Source: a virus
Direction: 5' to 3' (one strand)
Virus record (IMG/VR): IMGVR_UViG_3300033978_000202
Location: 1-63,364 of that record
Length of the DNA: 63,364 nucleotides
This document shows, in pieces, positions 43,523 through 55,700 of the stretch. Positions within the stretch are counted from its first letter, which is position 1. Each line of letters begins with the position of its first letter. The notes under the pieces are model-generated. The model had not been told where the DNA came from. It worked only from the letters and a program-made list of their open reading frames with translations, and did no database searches. The translations under genes and the position numbers were made by a program.

Positions 43523-44773
43523 TTAGCAAGCTAATATATCACCACCTACTACATATTGTGTTATTCCAATATCAGTGTTATTGCTTACAACAGTGCTAAA
43601 TTTATTGCCATTACCGCAATAGGCTGCGCTGTTAAAAGGACAATTGCCTCCCATCTGTGCATTATAGTAGTAAGTTGTTGAATTTGGGTCTCCAATACTA
43701 ACATAGACTGTATCTCCACTATTCACCGCAATAACATCAATTACACCGCAGTTATAACTAAAACTTGCTGCAATTGGATTCCAAGTGCTATTGTCTGTTG
43801 AGTAATAAAGTACTCCAAAACTATTTGATAAGTCACCCATCACGCCATAAAAAGTAACATAAACAGTAAAAGTACAAGTATCAATAGCCACTACATCAAA
43901 ATCATATTCAGGAGCTGCCTGAGTTACAAGTATCCATTTGTTCAAGTAGTTAGAAAACAAATATGGATAGGTTGAACATATTGGAGGAGCAGCCCCACCT
44001 GTAGAAGAGCCATATAATTTTGATCCGGCTACGATAGGATTATCAGACGACCACAAACTCCAAGAAACAGTACCCCAATAAGTACAAGCATCTTGAGAAT
44101 TTGCCCAACCTGCATAACTAAAGCACGCCTTGTTGTGAGAAAGGAATCCATTAGCATAATACTGATGAGTTCCTTCTACAGTAATATCAATAACTTCTCC
44201 GACAATTGGCTCACCTATAGAGGTTATCTCTTCAATACCTTCATCGGTATTAACAAGAGACCCAATGGTCAATTCTGAAGCCAATACGATATTACCTTCT
44301 CCATCAATAAACTGATGGGTATCAGAAACAAGTGCAATACGATTAGCTGTTGCGACAAAGAACTTAGGCTGCTGTTTGTACTCAATATATGATACAATGC
44401 CATATCCCAAGTCTGACTCAACTTCATCTCCAATCTTTAGGTCGCCTGCTCTTATATATCCATTCTTTCCTTGTAATCTTACTTCAGGATCAATACAACC
44501 TGAGCAACACCCTTGATACCAAAATGTCCATTCGTACGGAGCACTTATGCCTGACTGCAAATCAGACTTAACCACAAGCTGATTGCTTGCCTTATTTGCA
44601 TAAGGCGCATACCCTGTGTTTATATTCACATAGGTATTCGCATCAGCTTTTGTTATCTGTTCATTGCTCTCAGCAGGGATTGATGCTTTTTGTTGAAACA
44701 CCCCCGTGTTGATAGCATTTTGCAGATTAGCAAACGATATAGTCTGATTGTTAGCTAATGTACTCCAAGGCAT
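43523..44773 (-). CDS. Tail protein with embedded Hint/intein-like domain
   Basis: This is a 416-residue protein. Residues 1-92 form a tail-fibre-type region. Residues 93-214 are a mini Hint domain without endonuclease. It starts with Cys93 (CIDPEVRL), continues with IRAGDLKIGDEV (107-118) and a block-B-like SDTHQF (150-155), and ends with THQYYANGFLSHN (202-214). The residue after the terminal Asn is Lys215, not Cys, Ser or Thr. Full splicing is therefore unlikely, and cleavage as in A-type bacterial intein-like domains is more probable. Residues 215-416 are beta-rich with several Cys. Confidence 0.75.
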   Translation of the reverse strand: MPWSTLANNQTISFANLQNAINTGVFQQKASIPAESNEQITKADANTYVNINTGYAPYANKASNQLVVKSDLQSGISAPYEWTFWYQGCCSGCIDPEVRLQGKNGYIRAGDLKIGDEVESDLGYGIVSYIEYKQQPKFFVATANRIALVSDTHQFIDGEGNIVLASELTIGSLVNTDEGIEEITSIGEPIVGEVIDITVEGTHQYYANGFLSHNKACFSYAGWANSQDACTYWGTVSWSLWSSDNPIVAGSKLYGSSTGGAAPPICSTYPYLFSNYLNKWILVTQAAPEYDFDVVAIDTCTFTVYVTFYGVMGDLSNSFGVLYYSTDNSTWNPIAASFSYNCGVIDVIAVNSGDTVYVSIGDPNSTTYYYNAQMGGNCPFNSAAYCGNGNKFSTVVSNNTDIGITQYVVGGDILAC

Positions 44774-44776
44774 ATA

Positions 44777-45127
44777 TTACACTTCAGGATTTGGTGCTGT
44801 TGGTGGTGTAGGAGGAATAGGGGGGAGTGGTGGTGTAGGAGGAACGTACTCACCTGTAATGGTAAGATTCAATTGCTCAGCAACCCAATCATAGGCGTAG
44901 TCATTTGTGTCCCAAGCCTGATAAGCGTCACCATCCATTATTAAATAATTCGTAACTAAAGTTTGAGTATAAGAATATTCCATACCGGGCATAGTAACTT
45001 CTCTCAACAACTGATACTGAAAAGTAGCAGAACTTTGCAAGTTGTCATTTTGTGCAATAGCACTAAGTATGGTAGCTTGGACCTCTTGTCCGCTAAACCA
45101 AACCGTTACAGGACTAATTGTTTTCAT
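44777..45127 (-). CDS. Small tail-region protein with proline-rich end
   Basis: This 116-residue protein ends in a Pro/Thr repeat (PPTPPLPPIPPTPPTAP). The first 95 residues are mixed alpha/beta without a known motif. It overlaps the upstream fibre gene by 14 bases and sits between two tail genes, so a fibre-assembly or attachment role is possible. Confidence 0.55.
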   Translation of the reverse strand: MKTISPVTVWFSGQEVQATILSAIAQNDNLQSSATFQYQLLREVTMPGMEYSYTQTLVTNYLIMDGDAYQAWDTNDYAYDWVAEQLNLTITGEYVPPTPPLPPIPPTPPTAPNPEV

Positions 45128-48100
45128 TTGTTTTGTTTTTTAATTGTTGTTCTAAATATAAAATTTTTGCTTTGATTTCTTCTATTGAATCCTCAAGATA
45201 TGCAATTTTCATTGTATGCACTTGAGTGTACGAAAGGTTTAAATATCCATTCAATTCTTTTGCTATTGCTGTAGGTAGAATCTCTTCAAAATCTTGGGCA
45301 TAGTAACCAACTTCAGTTACGCCATTCTTTTTGTAAAGCTTAGGCTTAATAAGCTCAATCCCTGAAACACTATAGTCGTCTTCAACAAGTTCCTTTAATC
45401 TTTTATCTGATGTTTCAAAGAAAGCTGCTGCGTACATATTATTGTATGCTCTCGTATGGTTGTCTCCTTCAGCAATAGAAAAAACTTTTGAACCTGCATA
45501 AGGTGCATTGTTATAAAACCTTGTTCCTCCATAAGAAGAAGAGGCTCCTATTTTTAATCCGGTATGCCATCCAATAATAAGTTTTGTATAGTTGCCATTA
45601 ATGTTTTCAAGCTTGGTATATATTCTATATGCTCCTTCGTTAGCTTCGTTTCCACCAAATGTTAAACCTGAAAGAAACTCTGTTAAATATGGAGTTGCGG
45701 TTTCAGGCCCAAGATTTACCCTTTCTCTCCAATTAAATGTTCCATTTGCATACCATACACCATCTTGATTCCAACTACCACCATTTGAAGCTCTTCTATA
45801 AAAGTTCATATTCTCAGAAGAAGTGTGCATCATGTACCACCAAGTTTGGTTTGATGGTTGCCATCCTACAGTACAAGCAGTTCCTTTTAAGTTTATACCT
45901 CCACCCCAATCAGAAGAACTATTATCGTACCAATTCTGCTGAGTTTGTAATCTCTGAATGTTAGATAAACTATTCAAGTCAGCATAGAAAGAAGTGTTCT
46001 TTGAATCGTAGAATATTGGAGCACGAACATCACTTTCTGATTCTATAAATCCATCGCATTTAGTTTCACTCCATCCTTTAAACCACTTGCCTAAACTACT
46101 CACACTATTTGTTGTTGTAGGAGTATAGGTTACGTTTCCACTAAATGTAACATAGTTACCACCTGCAGCGTTATCAAAATTTAATGTCCATCCACCCTCA
46201 ACATCAAGCCATCTATATGCTTGACCTCCACGAAGCCATACAATAAGTTGGCTTGTTTGGTTCTGCTGAGTAAATTCAGCAAGCATAGGAATGGTATAAG
46301 CATTTTGTTCCAACTGAACATACGATGCTCCATATCCCCAACCATCAGCTTTTGCTCTAATTCTACAATGGAATGTTCCGAATCCTGTTGAAGAATACCC
46401 CGGCTCATCATAACCACCTCTTTCAATTTGAAGAACAGATATACCTTGTTCACTTGTAGCACTTGAACCTATTTGAAAAGCAACAGGATAAAAAGTACTT
46501 GTATTGCCTCCAACTACAAAAGTCCCTCTTTGTCTTCCAACAACAGTACCTGCAGAAGAAGCAGAAGAAGCAGAAGAAGCAGAGCCTGTAATACTAATAC
46601 CCCAAGTGCCACTTGCTCCCCCACCTGTTAAGGTTGGAGAATAGCTGTTGTAGTTTGAAGAATGCAATAATGTTGCTCTCCAAGATATAATGTTGCCATA
46701 TCCCCCACCTATTTGAGCATTAGCAGTAATATAATCTGTAGCAATAAACCCTTGCGTATCAGAATCTCCTGACCAAGCAATCATTGTACCATACAAATTC
46801 ATTCCTGATAAGGCAGAAGGGACATTGTTCCATCTTGCTGCAGACAAAGCAGCACCGTTAGCACTTGTTCCAAAAACAGTAGACCTGAAGTTAGTTGTAG
46901 TTAATCCATCAATAAATGCAGTTGGGGTTAATCTATTAGTCATCAAGCCTGTAATATTCGTAATGCTTGATACTGTAGCAGAATTGCCCGTAATATTAAT
47001 CCCCCATGTGCCACTCGCTCCACCACCGGTTAAAGTAGGAGCGTATGAGTTGTAGTTACCTGCGTGTAACACCTGATTGCCGTCTTGTTGTAAAGCAACT
47101 TGAGAGTTAACTGCAGAACTACTAAACCTAATCCATGTATTATTATAGTCTATTCCTATAAAAGAATAAGACAAAGAGCTACCACCACCACCATAGCCTC
47201 CAAAAGCAGCTAAAGTAGTATTAGCTGAATCTGTTATAACATGAGTGTTTCTTGCCCATCCACCCCATGATGTAGATGTTCTAAATGTAAAACCTTGACC
47301 TGCTTGATCTATATAAATAGTAGAACCTGTACTATTTCCCCTTCCTGTAACCGTTGACAATGTTTCAGATGCGGCAGTTCCTGTTACATTTATTGACCAT
47401 GTCCCCGAAGCGCCTCCTCCTGTTAAAGTTGGAGAATAGGAGTTGTAGTTATTGGTTGTCAATATTGTAACCCAAGAATACGGATTAGCCCCATCCCATC
47501 CTCTAAAGAGTAAATCATTACTTCCAAACCCATTTGCTAATTGAAAACCATATTGGTTAACAGAGTTTCCGTGTCTAAGCGATATATAACTATGCCATCC
47601 ACCCCCCGGGGCTCCGGTACCTCCGGGCTGATCATAATATTGAAGTTTACCGGGAGGTCTATCTGTGTTTAAATTAGATACAGATGTAGCATTTAATTCA
47701 TTAGCAGATGCAGAACTTCCTGTTATATTAATTGACCATGTTCCTGAAGCACCACCACCTGTCAGTGTTGGAGAATAGTTATTGTAGTTAGATGAAGAAA
47801 GCATTGTTAGCCAAGTTCCCCAACTACCATTATATCCTTGCCTAAAATAAAGCACTCCACTACCCGAAGACCCATAGGTCCCTTGAATCTGCCACATTGT
47901 ATCACCACCACCAAGATGTAATAAAGGGGCATACGCTACTGCAGCACCTAATCCATTTTCGTTTCTGTATACAGCAGTATTTGGGTTATTTACATTTACT
48001 GTACCATTACCTAATCCTGTAAGAAGAAGTGTGCCTGTCGATCCTGAAGAACCTGTTACGTTGATACCCCAAGTTCCACTTGCACCACCACCGGTCAAAG

Positions 48101-49787
48101 TTGGTGCGTATGAATTATAGTTTCCTGATCCAATAATAGTACCTACTCCTGCCCCAAGAACAGGAGTCCCTGCGTTCATATTAAACTTCAACTCATTGGA
48201 TGAATCGTGATATATTCCTACGTGAGAAAATCCATTTCTATGTAATGCTATACCTGCAGTCCCGGAAGTCGCACGAACCTCTAATTGTAGACCCGTGTAG
48301 TAATTTGCAGGAGCAGCTATATTTCTGTCTACTGTAAGGTTTGGCGTAGTACTCGACCCTCCTGTCATATACACAGGTCCCGTTACTGTTCCACCTGACA
48401 ACGCAAGATATGGTCCACCTGTAACAAATCCTTGAGAGTTTACCCAAGATTGTGTGGCAACTGCTGCGCTATTTATAGTAAGAGCAGTAAAGTTTGTTTG
48501 AGATGTAGTAGCTGAATTACCTGAAGTATTATCAGATACTCTTGCACTATCTACACGAACCCCATAAGTTTGAGACCCATTCCAACCCATCAATGTTGGA
48601 TAAGTTCCTGTCCAAGCATTTTGAGCATTTGTATTACTGATTGAAACTCCGCTTGGAGAAGTACTTGCAGAAGCGTCAAATATAACGTGGTTGCCTCCAT
48701 AATTTTTCCAACCCAACATTCCAATGACATAATTCAAAACAGTACCATCATTCCAATTTGTCACTCCTCTTATGGGAACAGCATAAGACCCAAAGTTGCT
48801 ACTGTCTAAGATAGTTCTCCAAGTTGACCCTGCGTAAGTACTTCCAACTGATTTCCTCCAATAAAAGTCTCCATTATATGTAGCCCAAAACTGAACAGAA
48901 ATATCACTGTTCCATATTCCAAATAGGGTTCCATATAAATCCCCTGCAGGTCCATTAGTATATCCTGCTCCTATGTTGTATATTCCCGAAGTAGATGCAA
49001 GTCCAAGAGTGTTTAAGTCTGCTTGAAATCTTGAAGTTACTCCATTGAAGTTAAGTCCATTAAACTGAGTGGCACTTCCTGTAATGTTTATTCCCCACGT
49101 ACCACTTGCTCCACCGCCTGTTAATGTTGGAGAGTATAAATTGTAGTTGCTTGTAGTTATGATACCTGTTACAGCACCGGTACTCCCATTTATAGAAAGT
49201 ACCCCTGTATTTGTAACAGTAACCGCACCGGTAGTTGAGTTAACAGATATGCCTGTCCCGGCATTAACTGAAGTGACAGGAGCTGTATCATAGTCAGTCC
49301 AAGATGCTGTAAGCGTACTTCCATCTTGCTGAGTAAGAGTAAGAGTTTTGGTAGTTGTCCCTGTTACTGAAGCTGCAGTTAAACTTCTACTGTAAGCAAT
49401 ATTCCAAACACCTTGTGTCGAATTTGACGGAAGTGAATAACCTGCAGCAAAAGTAAGTGCTAACGTACCGCTTGAAGTAATTGGTCTACCTGATATTGCA
49501 AAACCGGTAGGAACAGTCATATCAACAGATGTAACTGTACCTACGCTCCACGATCTATTAGCTGATAAGTCTTGAGCAGTACCATTAATGGTAATTGTTC
49601 TAATTGCAGGCACGGCATCAGTGATGCCATACCCACTAAGAGTGGTCGGTGTACTTGAAATCTTTGACCAAGACAGCCCGGTTATCCACGCAGGATTATT
49701 ATACGAACCGGTTGTGACAACTACGTTAATGTCGTCTATACCACTGTCTGCCAATATGTTGTTTACTATCGTTGCTAAATTCGACAT
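45114..49787 (-). CDS. Tail fibre with C-terminal S74 intramolecular chaperone (1557 residues)
   Basis: The C-terminal 105 residues carry TSDKRLKELVEDDYSVSGIE, VGYYAQDFEEILP and a final coiled coil. This is the endosialidase-type S74 chaperone that trimerises the fibre and then cuts itself off before the Ser of SDKRLK. The shaft contains six copies of a module with the core PTLTGGGASGTWGINITG, spaced irregularly. The N-terminal 210 residues share modules with the adjacent 2013-residue fibre (for example TLSGYGITDAV and TITINGTAQDLSANRSWSVG). It is the likely host-range determinant. Confidence 0.85.
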   Translation of the reverse strand: MSNLATIVNNILADSGIDDINVVVTTGSYNNPAWITGLSWSKISSTPTTLSGYGITDAVPAIRTITINGTAQDLSANRSWSVGTVTSVDMTVPTGFAISGRPITSSGTLALTFAAGYSLPSNSTQGVWNIAYSRSLTAASVTGTTTKTLTLTQQDGSTLTASWTDYDTAPVTSVNAGTGISVNSTTGAVTVTNTGVLSINGSTGAVTGIITTSNYNLYSPTLTGGGASGTWGINITGSATQFNGLNFNGVTSRFQADLNTLGLASTSGIYNIGAGYTNGPAGDLYGTLFGIWNSDISVQFWATYNGDFYWRKSVGSTYAGSTWRTILDSSNFGSYAVPIRGVTNWNDGTVLNYVIGMLGWKNYGGNHVIFDASASTSPSGVSISNTNAQNAWTGTYPTLMGWNGSQTYGVRVDSARVSDNTSGNSATTSQTNFTALTINSAAVATQSWVNSQGFVTGGPYLALSGGTVTGPVYMTGGSSTTPNLTVDRNIAAPANYYTGLQLEVRATSGTAGIALHRNGFSHVGIYHDSSNELKFNMNAGTPVLGAGVGTIIGSGNYNSYAPTLTGGGASGTWGINVTGSSGSTGTLLLTGLGNGTVNVNNPNTAVYRNENGLGAAVAYAPLLHLGGGDTMWQIQGTYGSSGSGVLYFRQGYNGSWGTWLTMLSSSNYNNYSPTLTGGGASGTWSINITGSSASANELNATSVSNLNTDRPPGKLQYYDQPGGTGAPGGGWHSYISLRHGNSVNQYGFQLANGFGSNDLLFRGWDGANPYSWVTILTTNNYNSYSPTLTGGGASGTWSINVTGTAASETLSTVTGRGNSTGSTIYIDQAGQGFTFRTSTSWGGWARNTHVITDSANTTLAAFGGYGGGGSSLSYSFIGIDYNNTWIRFSSSAVNSQVALQQDGNQVLHAGNYNSYAPTLTGGGASGTWGINITGNSATVSSITNITGLMTNRLTPTAFIDGLTTTNFRSTVFGTSANGAALSAARWNNVPSALSGMNLYGTMIAWSGDSDTQGFIATDYITANAQIGGGYGNIISWRATLLHSSNYNSYSPTLTGGGASGTWGISITGSASSASSASSAGTVVGRQRGTFVVGGNTSTFYPVAFQIGSSATSEQGISVLQIERGGYDEPGYSSTGFGTFHCRIRAKADGWGYGASYVQLEQNAYTIPMLAEFTQQNQTSQLIVWLRGGQAYRWLDVEGGWTLNFDNAAGGNYVTFSGNVTYTPTTTNSVSSLGKWFKGWSETKCDGFIESESDVRAPIFYDSKNTSFYADLNSLSNIQRLQTQQNWYDNSSSDWGGGINLKGTACTVGWQPSNQTWWYMMHTSSENMNFYRRASNGGSWNQDGVWYANGTFNWRERVNLGPETATPYLTEFLSGLTFGGNEANEGAYRIYTKLENINGNYTKLIIGWHTGLKIGASSSYGGTRFYNNAPYAGSKVFSIAEGDNHTRAYNNMYAAAFFETSDKRLKELVEDDYSVSGIELIKPKLYKKNGVTEVGYYAQDFEEILPTAIAKELNGYLNLSYTQVHTMKIAYLEDSIEEIKAKILYLEQQLKNKTNENN

Positions 49788-49790
49788 ATC

Positions 49791-52700
49791 TTATACCATT
49801 GTTAGTGACCGCCAAGTTCCGTTAGCGTAAATATACAAACCAATTACCGCATCTGTTTGGAAAACTACTAAGCCTTCAGCAGGAGTAGAGATAGCTGTAC
49901 GCTGTGCTGATGTCATCCGTGGAGGCAAGAAGCCCTTAGTCGTACTATCCAATTGGAACAACGCTGAAGCATTAATGCTTGTTGTTCCCATTGCCAAAGC
50001 CGACCCGTTGTCATAAAGCAAGCTATTGCCTATCGCACTTGTACCTGTAAACTTTGACAAGTATCCTGCTGTTCCGGTTCCGGTTACAGGGTTTGTAAGT
50101 ACTGACTGATAAACAGGAATATTAAGAGTAGCTCCCACCAAGGTAGCAGCACCTGAAGTACCTGAAGTAGTCAATGTAAGTGCGTTCTGCTTATTATTGA
50201 AAGTAGTCCAATCGGTAGAACTCAAGTATCCGCTTGCGGAACCGCTTGCCTGAGTAATACCCACTGTACCTGATCCTGTAATTGTGCCACCCGTAAGAGG
50301 ACCCGTAAATGTTATTGAAGTAACAGTACCTACTGACCAAGTCCTGTTTACAGACAAGTCATAGCTTGTGCCGTTAATAGTCAGCGTTCTTGAGTCGGGT
50401 ACACCGCCAAGCCCCGATAAAGTATAGCTTGGTATATTAAGTGTAGCACCAACTAAAGTCGCTGAGCCATTATTACCTGTAGTAGTAAGGGTAATGGCAT
50501 TTTGCTTATTATTAAATGTATTCCAATCGGTTGAACTAAGGTATCCATTTGTAGAAATTGTAGCTTGAGTAATTCCAATTGTGCCGCTACCTGTAATGGT
50601 TCCACCTGTGATAGGACCTGATGTCGCAATGCTTGTTACAGTACCTACAGACCACGTGCGATTCGCACTTAGATCATAAGCCGTACCGTTTATAGTAAGC
50701 AAACGAGTGTCAGGGACACCGCCAAGTCCTGCAATACTATACTGAGGAATATTAAGAACTCCTGTAAGATTGCTATAAGTAGCTGCTCCACTATTTCCTG
50801 TTGTTGTCAAACTAATAGCAGCACGAGCTCTTGAATCCAAGTAGTACAAGTTTGTACCCTCAGAAATATTTGTGGTTGTTAAAGTAACAGCACCGGTAAA
50901 TCCGTTTACCGAAGTAACAGAGTCGGTGTTATCCACTTTCTGCCAAGCAGTACCATCAAACACAATCCAATCCCCTACTTGCCATCCTGATACACCATCA
51001 ATTGTAGTATTACCGGCTACGTTTACAATGTAGAAGTACCCTTCAGTACCAACGCCTGATGTGATGGTTGGACTATTTGTATTAGCGTTCCAAGTACCTT
51101 GATACTGAAGACCGCCAACTAATGAGTTGATTTGCCCTTGCAACTTACCGAAAGCGGTAAGGATGCTATCTGTTGCAGCTATTGTAGTTCCTGTAACAGT
51201 AAGACCTGTAAGAACCTTACCTATAACAGCAGAGTTACTGAGCGTGACACTTGCTGCGCCCGGACCACTTGCTGTAGCTTCACCTGTAAGTGAAGTAATA
51301 TAACTACCCTGAGCCTGATATATTGGTATGTTCAGCACATTTGAAGTCAGCGTAGCTGCTCCACTTGTACCGGTTGTTGTAAGAGATGTAATTCTATTAT
51401 CGTATGCAGTATCCCAATTTGCTTGCTTAGCATTTGTTGGAAGGCTGTACCCTGATGCAAATGTGAGAGCAAGTGTTCCATTGGTAGTAATCGGATTACC
51501 TCCAATTGCAAAACCTGTAGGCACACTCATATTAACAGAGGTAACTGTACCAACACTCCAAGTGCGATCAGCACTCAAGTCGTAAGCAGTACCGTTAATA
51601 GTAAGTGTTCTGCTCTGAGGAGTATATGCTGTAGTATCTACTACAAGTGTACCATTTGAAGATGATGTCCTTAAAATGCCATTGGTAGTATAACCAATAA
51701 ACTGAATACTTAGATCAGAATTAAACGAAGCAGTATAGTTACCACCATTAACCTCAATCATTACCTTACCACCTACGTTGTAGTTAGCAAGAGTAAGTCT
51801 GCTCTCTCCTGTATTATAGTATAACGCTCCACTTCCTGCACCCATTGCGGTCAGATAAACAGATGGCGTTGTTATACTGCTTGTAAATGTTTTTGCTCCT
51901 CCAATGGTCTGAGCTCCTGTAGACAAAAATCCACGAGCAGAGCCTGACGCATCAGGGATATTGAATGTATGTACAGTTCCTGCACTTACAATATTGAAGT
52001 CTGTACCGGTTGTGCCGGTAGCAAAAGTTTGGTTTGAAGAAAGCGCAAGACCATTCAGTGTTCTTGTAAGGGGTACGTATCGTCCATCAAGGTCGATGCT
52101 TGCAAGACCGGTAACGTGACCAAATGTATCAAGCGTTACGTCTTGAATAACTATACCTCCGCTATTGTCAACACTTGCTTGAGAAGACGTATCAGCGTGG
52201 CTTATTGTACCCGATACAGTAATTGTGCCACCATCAAGACCTGCTCCTGCAGTTATTGAAGTGACAGTACCAACTGACCAAGTGCGGTTTGCACTCAGGT
52301 CATACGTAGTACCATTAATGGTAAGAGTTGTAGCCTGATTAGCCGGAGTATATCCAAGAAGTGTAGCAATAGTAGCACTCTTCCAAAGATTTGTAGTTGT
52401 ATCACGGTAAAGCACTCCGTTGTTTATGTATGGAGTTGGAGCTACATCGTGGAGCTCCTCGAGCTCATAACCATTATCAATCTTAACATATATCTTACCA
52501 TTATTAGCGTGAGCATACTCTACGTACCCAACAATTACAGTATGCTGAGGTGCTGTTGGTTTAATATTAGTAATAGCACCTGCAGTAGTTGGACTTAAAT
52601 AAAGTACATCACCATCACTCCAAGTTTCACCTTGAAGATTACCCGTTGTATTTACATTGATAATCTGACCAATGTTTACAATAAACCCTTCCTGATTGGT

Positions 52701-55700
52701 TGATATGTCTTCACATACTAATCCAAGTGTAGATGCACTATTAGGGTCATTGTTAGCCTGAGCTAATGCAACAGCAAGTCTTTGCCCCTGCGCACCTGCA
52801 ACCCTTACAGCTTGATAAGCTGTTCTTGATAGATTACCTCCTGTGCTATTACGGACTCTTGCCACAATAGTCTCTCCAATTGGAAGATTGTAGGTGTTGC
52901 CCTTAAGAGAAAGACGAATAGTTCCTTCGGTATTATCCCACCACATAACTCCTTCAGCAGAAGGAATATTACTGCTCGATGGATTGAATCTAACAAAGTC
53001 AGTAATCAATCCATACGTTCCGAGGTTAACATCTTGCGTTGCGCCTGTGTACGGAACATATCCCGTAAGTACAGAACCGTAGTCAGGAATGTTCAATACC
53101 CCCGTTAAGGTGGTATATGTTGCAGGTCCTGATGTTCCTATAGTAGTAAGACTGATAGCTGCACGAGCTCTCGAATCTAAGTAGTATAAATTAGTGCCCT
53201 CAGTAACAAGGGTCGTTGAATAATCACCTGACTGAGCTATAACAGCCCCTGTTCTTCCGAACACACTTGTCACCGGGGCGGTATCGTAATCACTCCAAGT
53301 AGCAGTGATGGTTCCACCATCCTGCTGATTAAGTGTCAATGTCTTTGTTTGTACCCCTGTAACTGCAGCGGATACAATCATATTGTTGTAAGCAGAGTCC
53401 CAAGTCAACTGACTTGCATCTGTCGGAATAGAATAACCTGAAGTCAAACTAAATACACCTGTTAGAGTAGTATAAGTTAAACCTGTTGCAGATGAACTTA
53501 TAGCAGCCCTTGCTCTTGAATCTAAATAATAAAGATTGGTCCCTTCTGTTACAAGAGTTGTACTATAGTCTCCGCTTTGAGCAATAATAGCCCCTGTTCT
53601 ACCGAATACGGAAGTAACAGGTGCTGTATCAAAGTCGCTCCAAGATGCAGTAATAGTACCGCCATCCTGCTGAGTAAGTGTTAAAGTCTTTGTTTGTACA
53701 CCGGTTACGGCAGCAGATACAATTGAATCATTATATGCCGTAGTCCAAGTAGCCTGAGTTGCGTTTGTAGGTAACGAATAGCCTGCAGCAAATGTCAAAG
53801 CAAGCGTGCCTGTTGTAGTTATGGGATTGCCTCCTATTGCAAAACCTGCAGGCACACTCATATCTACTGAAGTTACTGTACCTACTGACCAAGTACGGTT
53901 AGCGGACAAATCGTAGGAGGTTCCGTTGATAGTTAATTCGCGTGTTATAGGAACGCCATCAATATCATCGAGCACCTCACTACCTGTCCTGTACTCAATA
54001 ACCCCATTATTTGAAACGATGAATTTATCTGTGTCGACTGTTGCATTACCAATTGCATCTACAAATAAATCTCCATAAACCTGAAGCTTTATGCCATTAC
54101 TTACAGTACTTAACCCTATTACAGTTGATCCATCAGAGAATATTCTTGATACTTGTACACCTGATATATATTGAGCTACCTCACCATCACTATAGTCGTG
54201 AACAGTAGACCTTGGAGACCCAAAGTTGTTCATCTGTATGGTGTAGCCATAAGGAGTAAGCCCCGTATTTATGAAAGCTACAGTAGCTCCTGAGTTTGAA
54301 TTGTAGTTTACAGATAGTACATCTCCTTGGTACGAGATAGGACTGTCAATAAGAGTGGTAAGCCCACTCCACATTGGTATATTATACGCTGTACCTGTGC
54401 CTGTAACAGGGTTAGTAAGCGCATCTTGCTTGTCATTAAAGGTATTCCAATCGGTACTCGACAAATAGCCATCTGTTGAGACCCCTGATTGTGTAATACC
54501 AATGACATCATTTGAATAAGTTATAGGAGCAGTTGCGCTAAGGTCTGCAAGCTTGGTATTAAACTCGTTCCAATCAGCAGCACTTAGGTAACCATCAGAA
54601 GTTGGACCTGATTGTGTGATACCGATCGTACCTGAAGTGGTAATTGTGCCTCCTGTAAGTGGTCCTGTGGTAGCAATGCTTGTAATTGTACCTACATTCC
54701 ACGCTCTATTCGCAGAAAGGTCATAGGCAATTCCATTAATCGTCAGTGTTGTGCTATCCTCTACCGCATCTGTAATACCATACCCTGATAAAGTAGTAGG
54801 AGTATTGATAATCTTAGACCAATCAAGTGATTCAATCCACGAAGGATTAGAATAAATCTGATCTGTACGCACATCACCTACTGTCCAAGACCTATCTGCA
54901 CTCAAATCATACCCAACACCGTTAATTGTAAGAGTTCTTGTAGCCGGAGGCGCACCAACATCGCTATAAGTAAGCACAACCGCACCTGTATAGCCATTAA
55001 CACTTACAACTGCGTCAGTATTGTCAACCTTACTCCACTCAGCACCATCAAATATTGCCCAATCACCAAGGTTCCACGAGGTGATTCCGTTCAAATTGGT
55101 ATTACCCGGTACATTTACCACATAGTATTCGCCCTTTACACCAACAGAACTCTGCAAAAAGGGTGTGTTAGTAGCTGCGTTCCACGTACCCTTGTACATT
55201 ACGCCACCAACTAACGCATTTATTTGGTTTTGAACCTTACCAAAGGCAGTAACGATACTATCAGTTGACACTACAGTACCACCTGTGATGTTCAAACCGT
55301 TCAAAACCTTAGCAATAACAGCGTCATTGGTAAGTGTAACGGTAGCATTGCCCGGTCCCGAAGCAGTTGCCTCGCCTGAAAGCTGTGTTATGTAGTCTCC
55401 CTGTGATTGATACACAGGAATATTGAGCACTTTTGCTGAATAGGTAGCCGGACCACCGGTCCCATCAGTAGTAAATGAGTTTATTGTAGGCAAATCCCAA
55501 GACCTATCAGCAGATAGATCATAGGTTACAGTGTTGATAGTGATGGTTCGTGCAAATGGAACGTAAGATGTACCATCTAAAGAGCCATCAGCCTTCACAA
55601 ATTCTGATGCAAGACCGCCCGGAACAATAAATGCAGCAGCCTCAATGCTATGTGTACCTAAGTTTACATTACCCGTAGCGCCAACATAAGGCACATAGAA

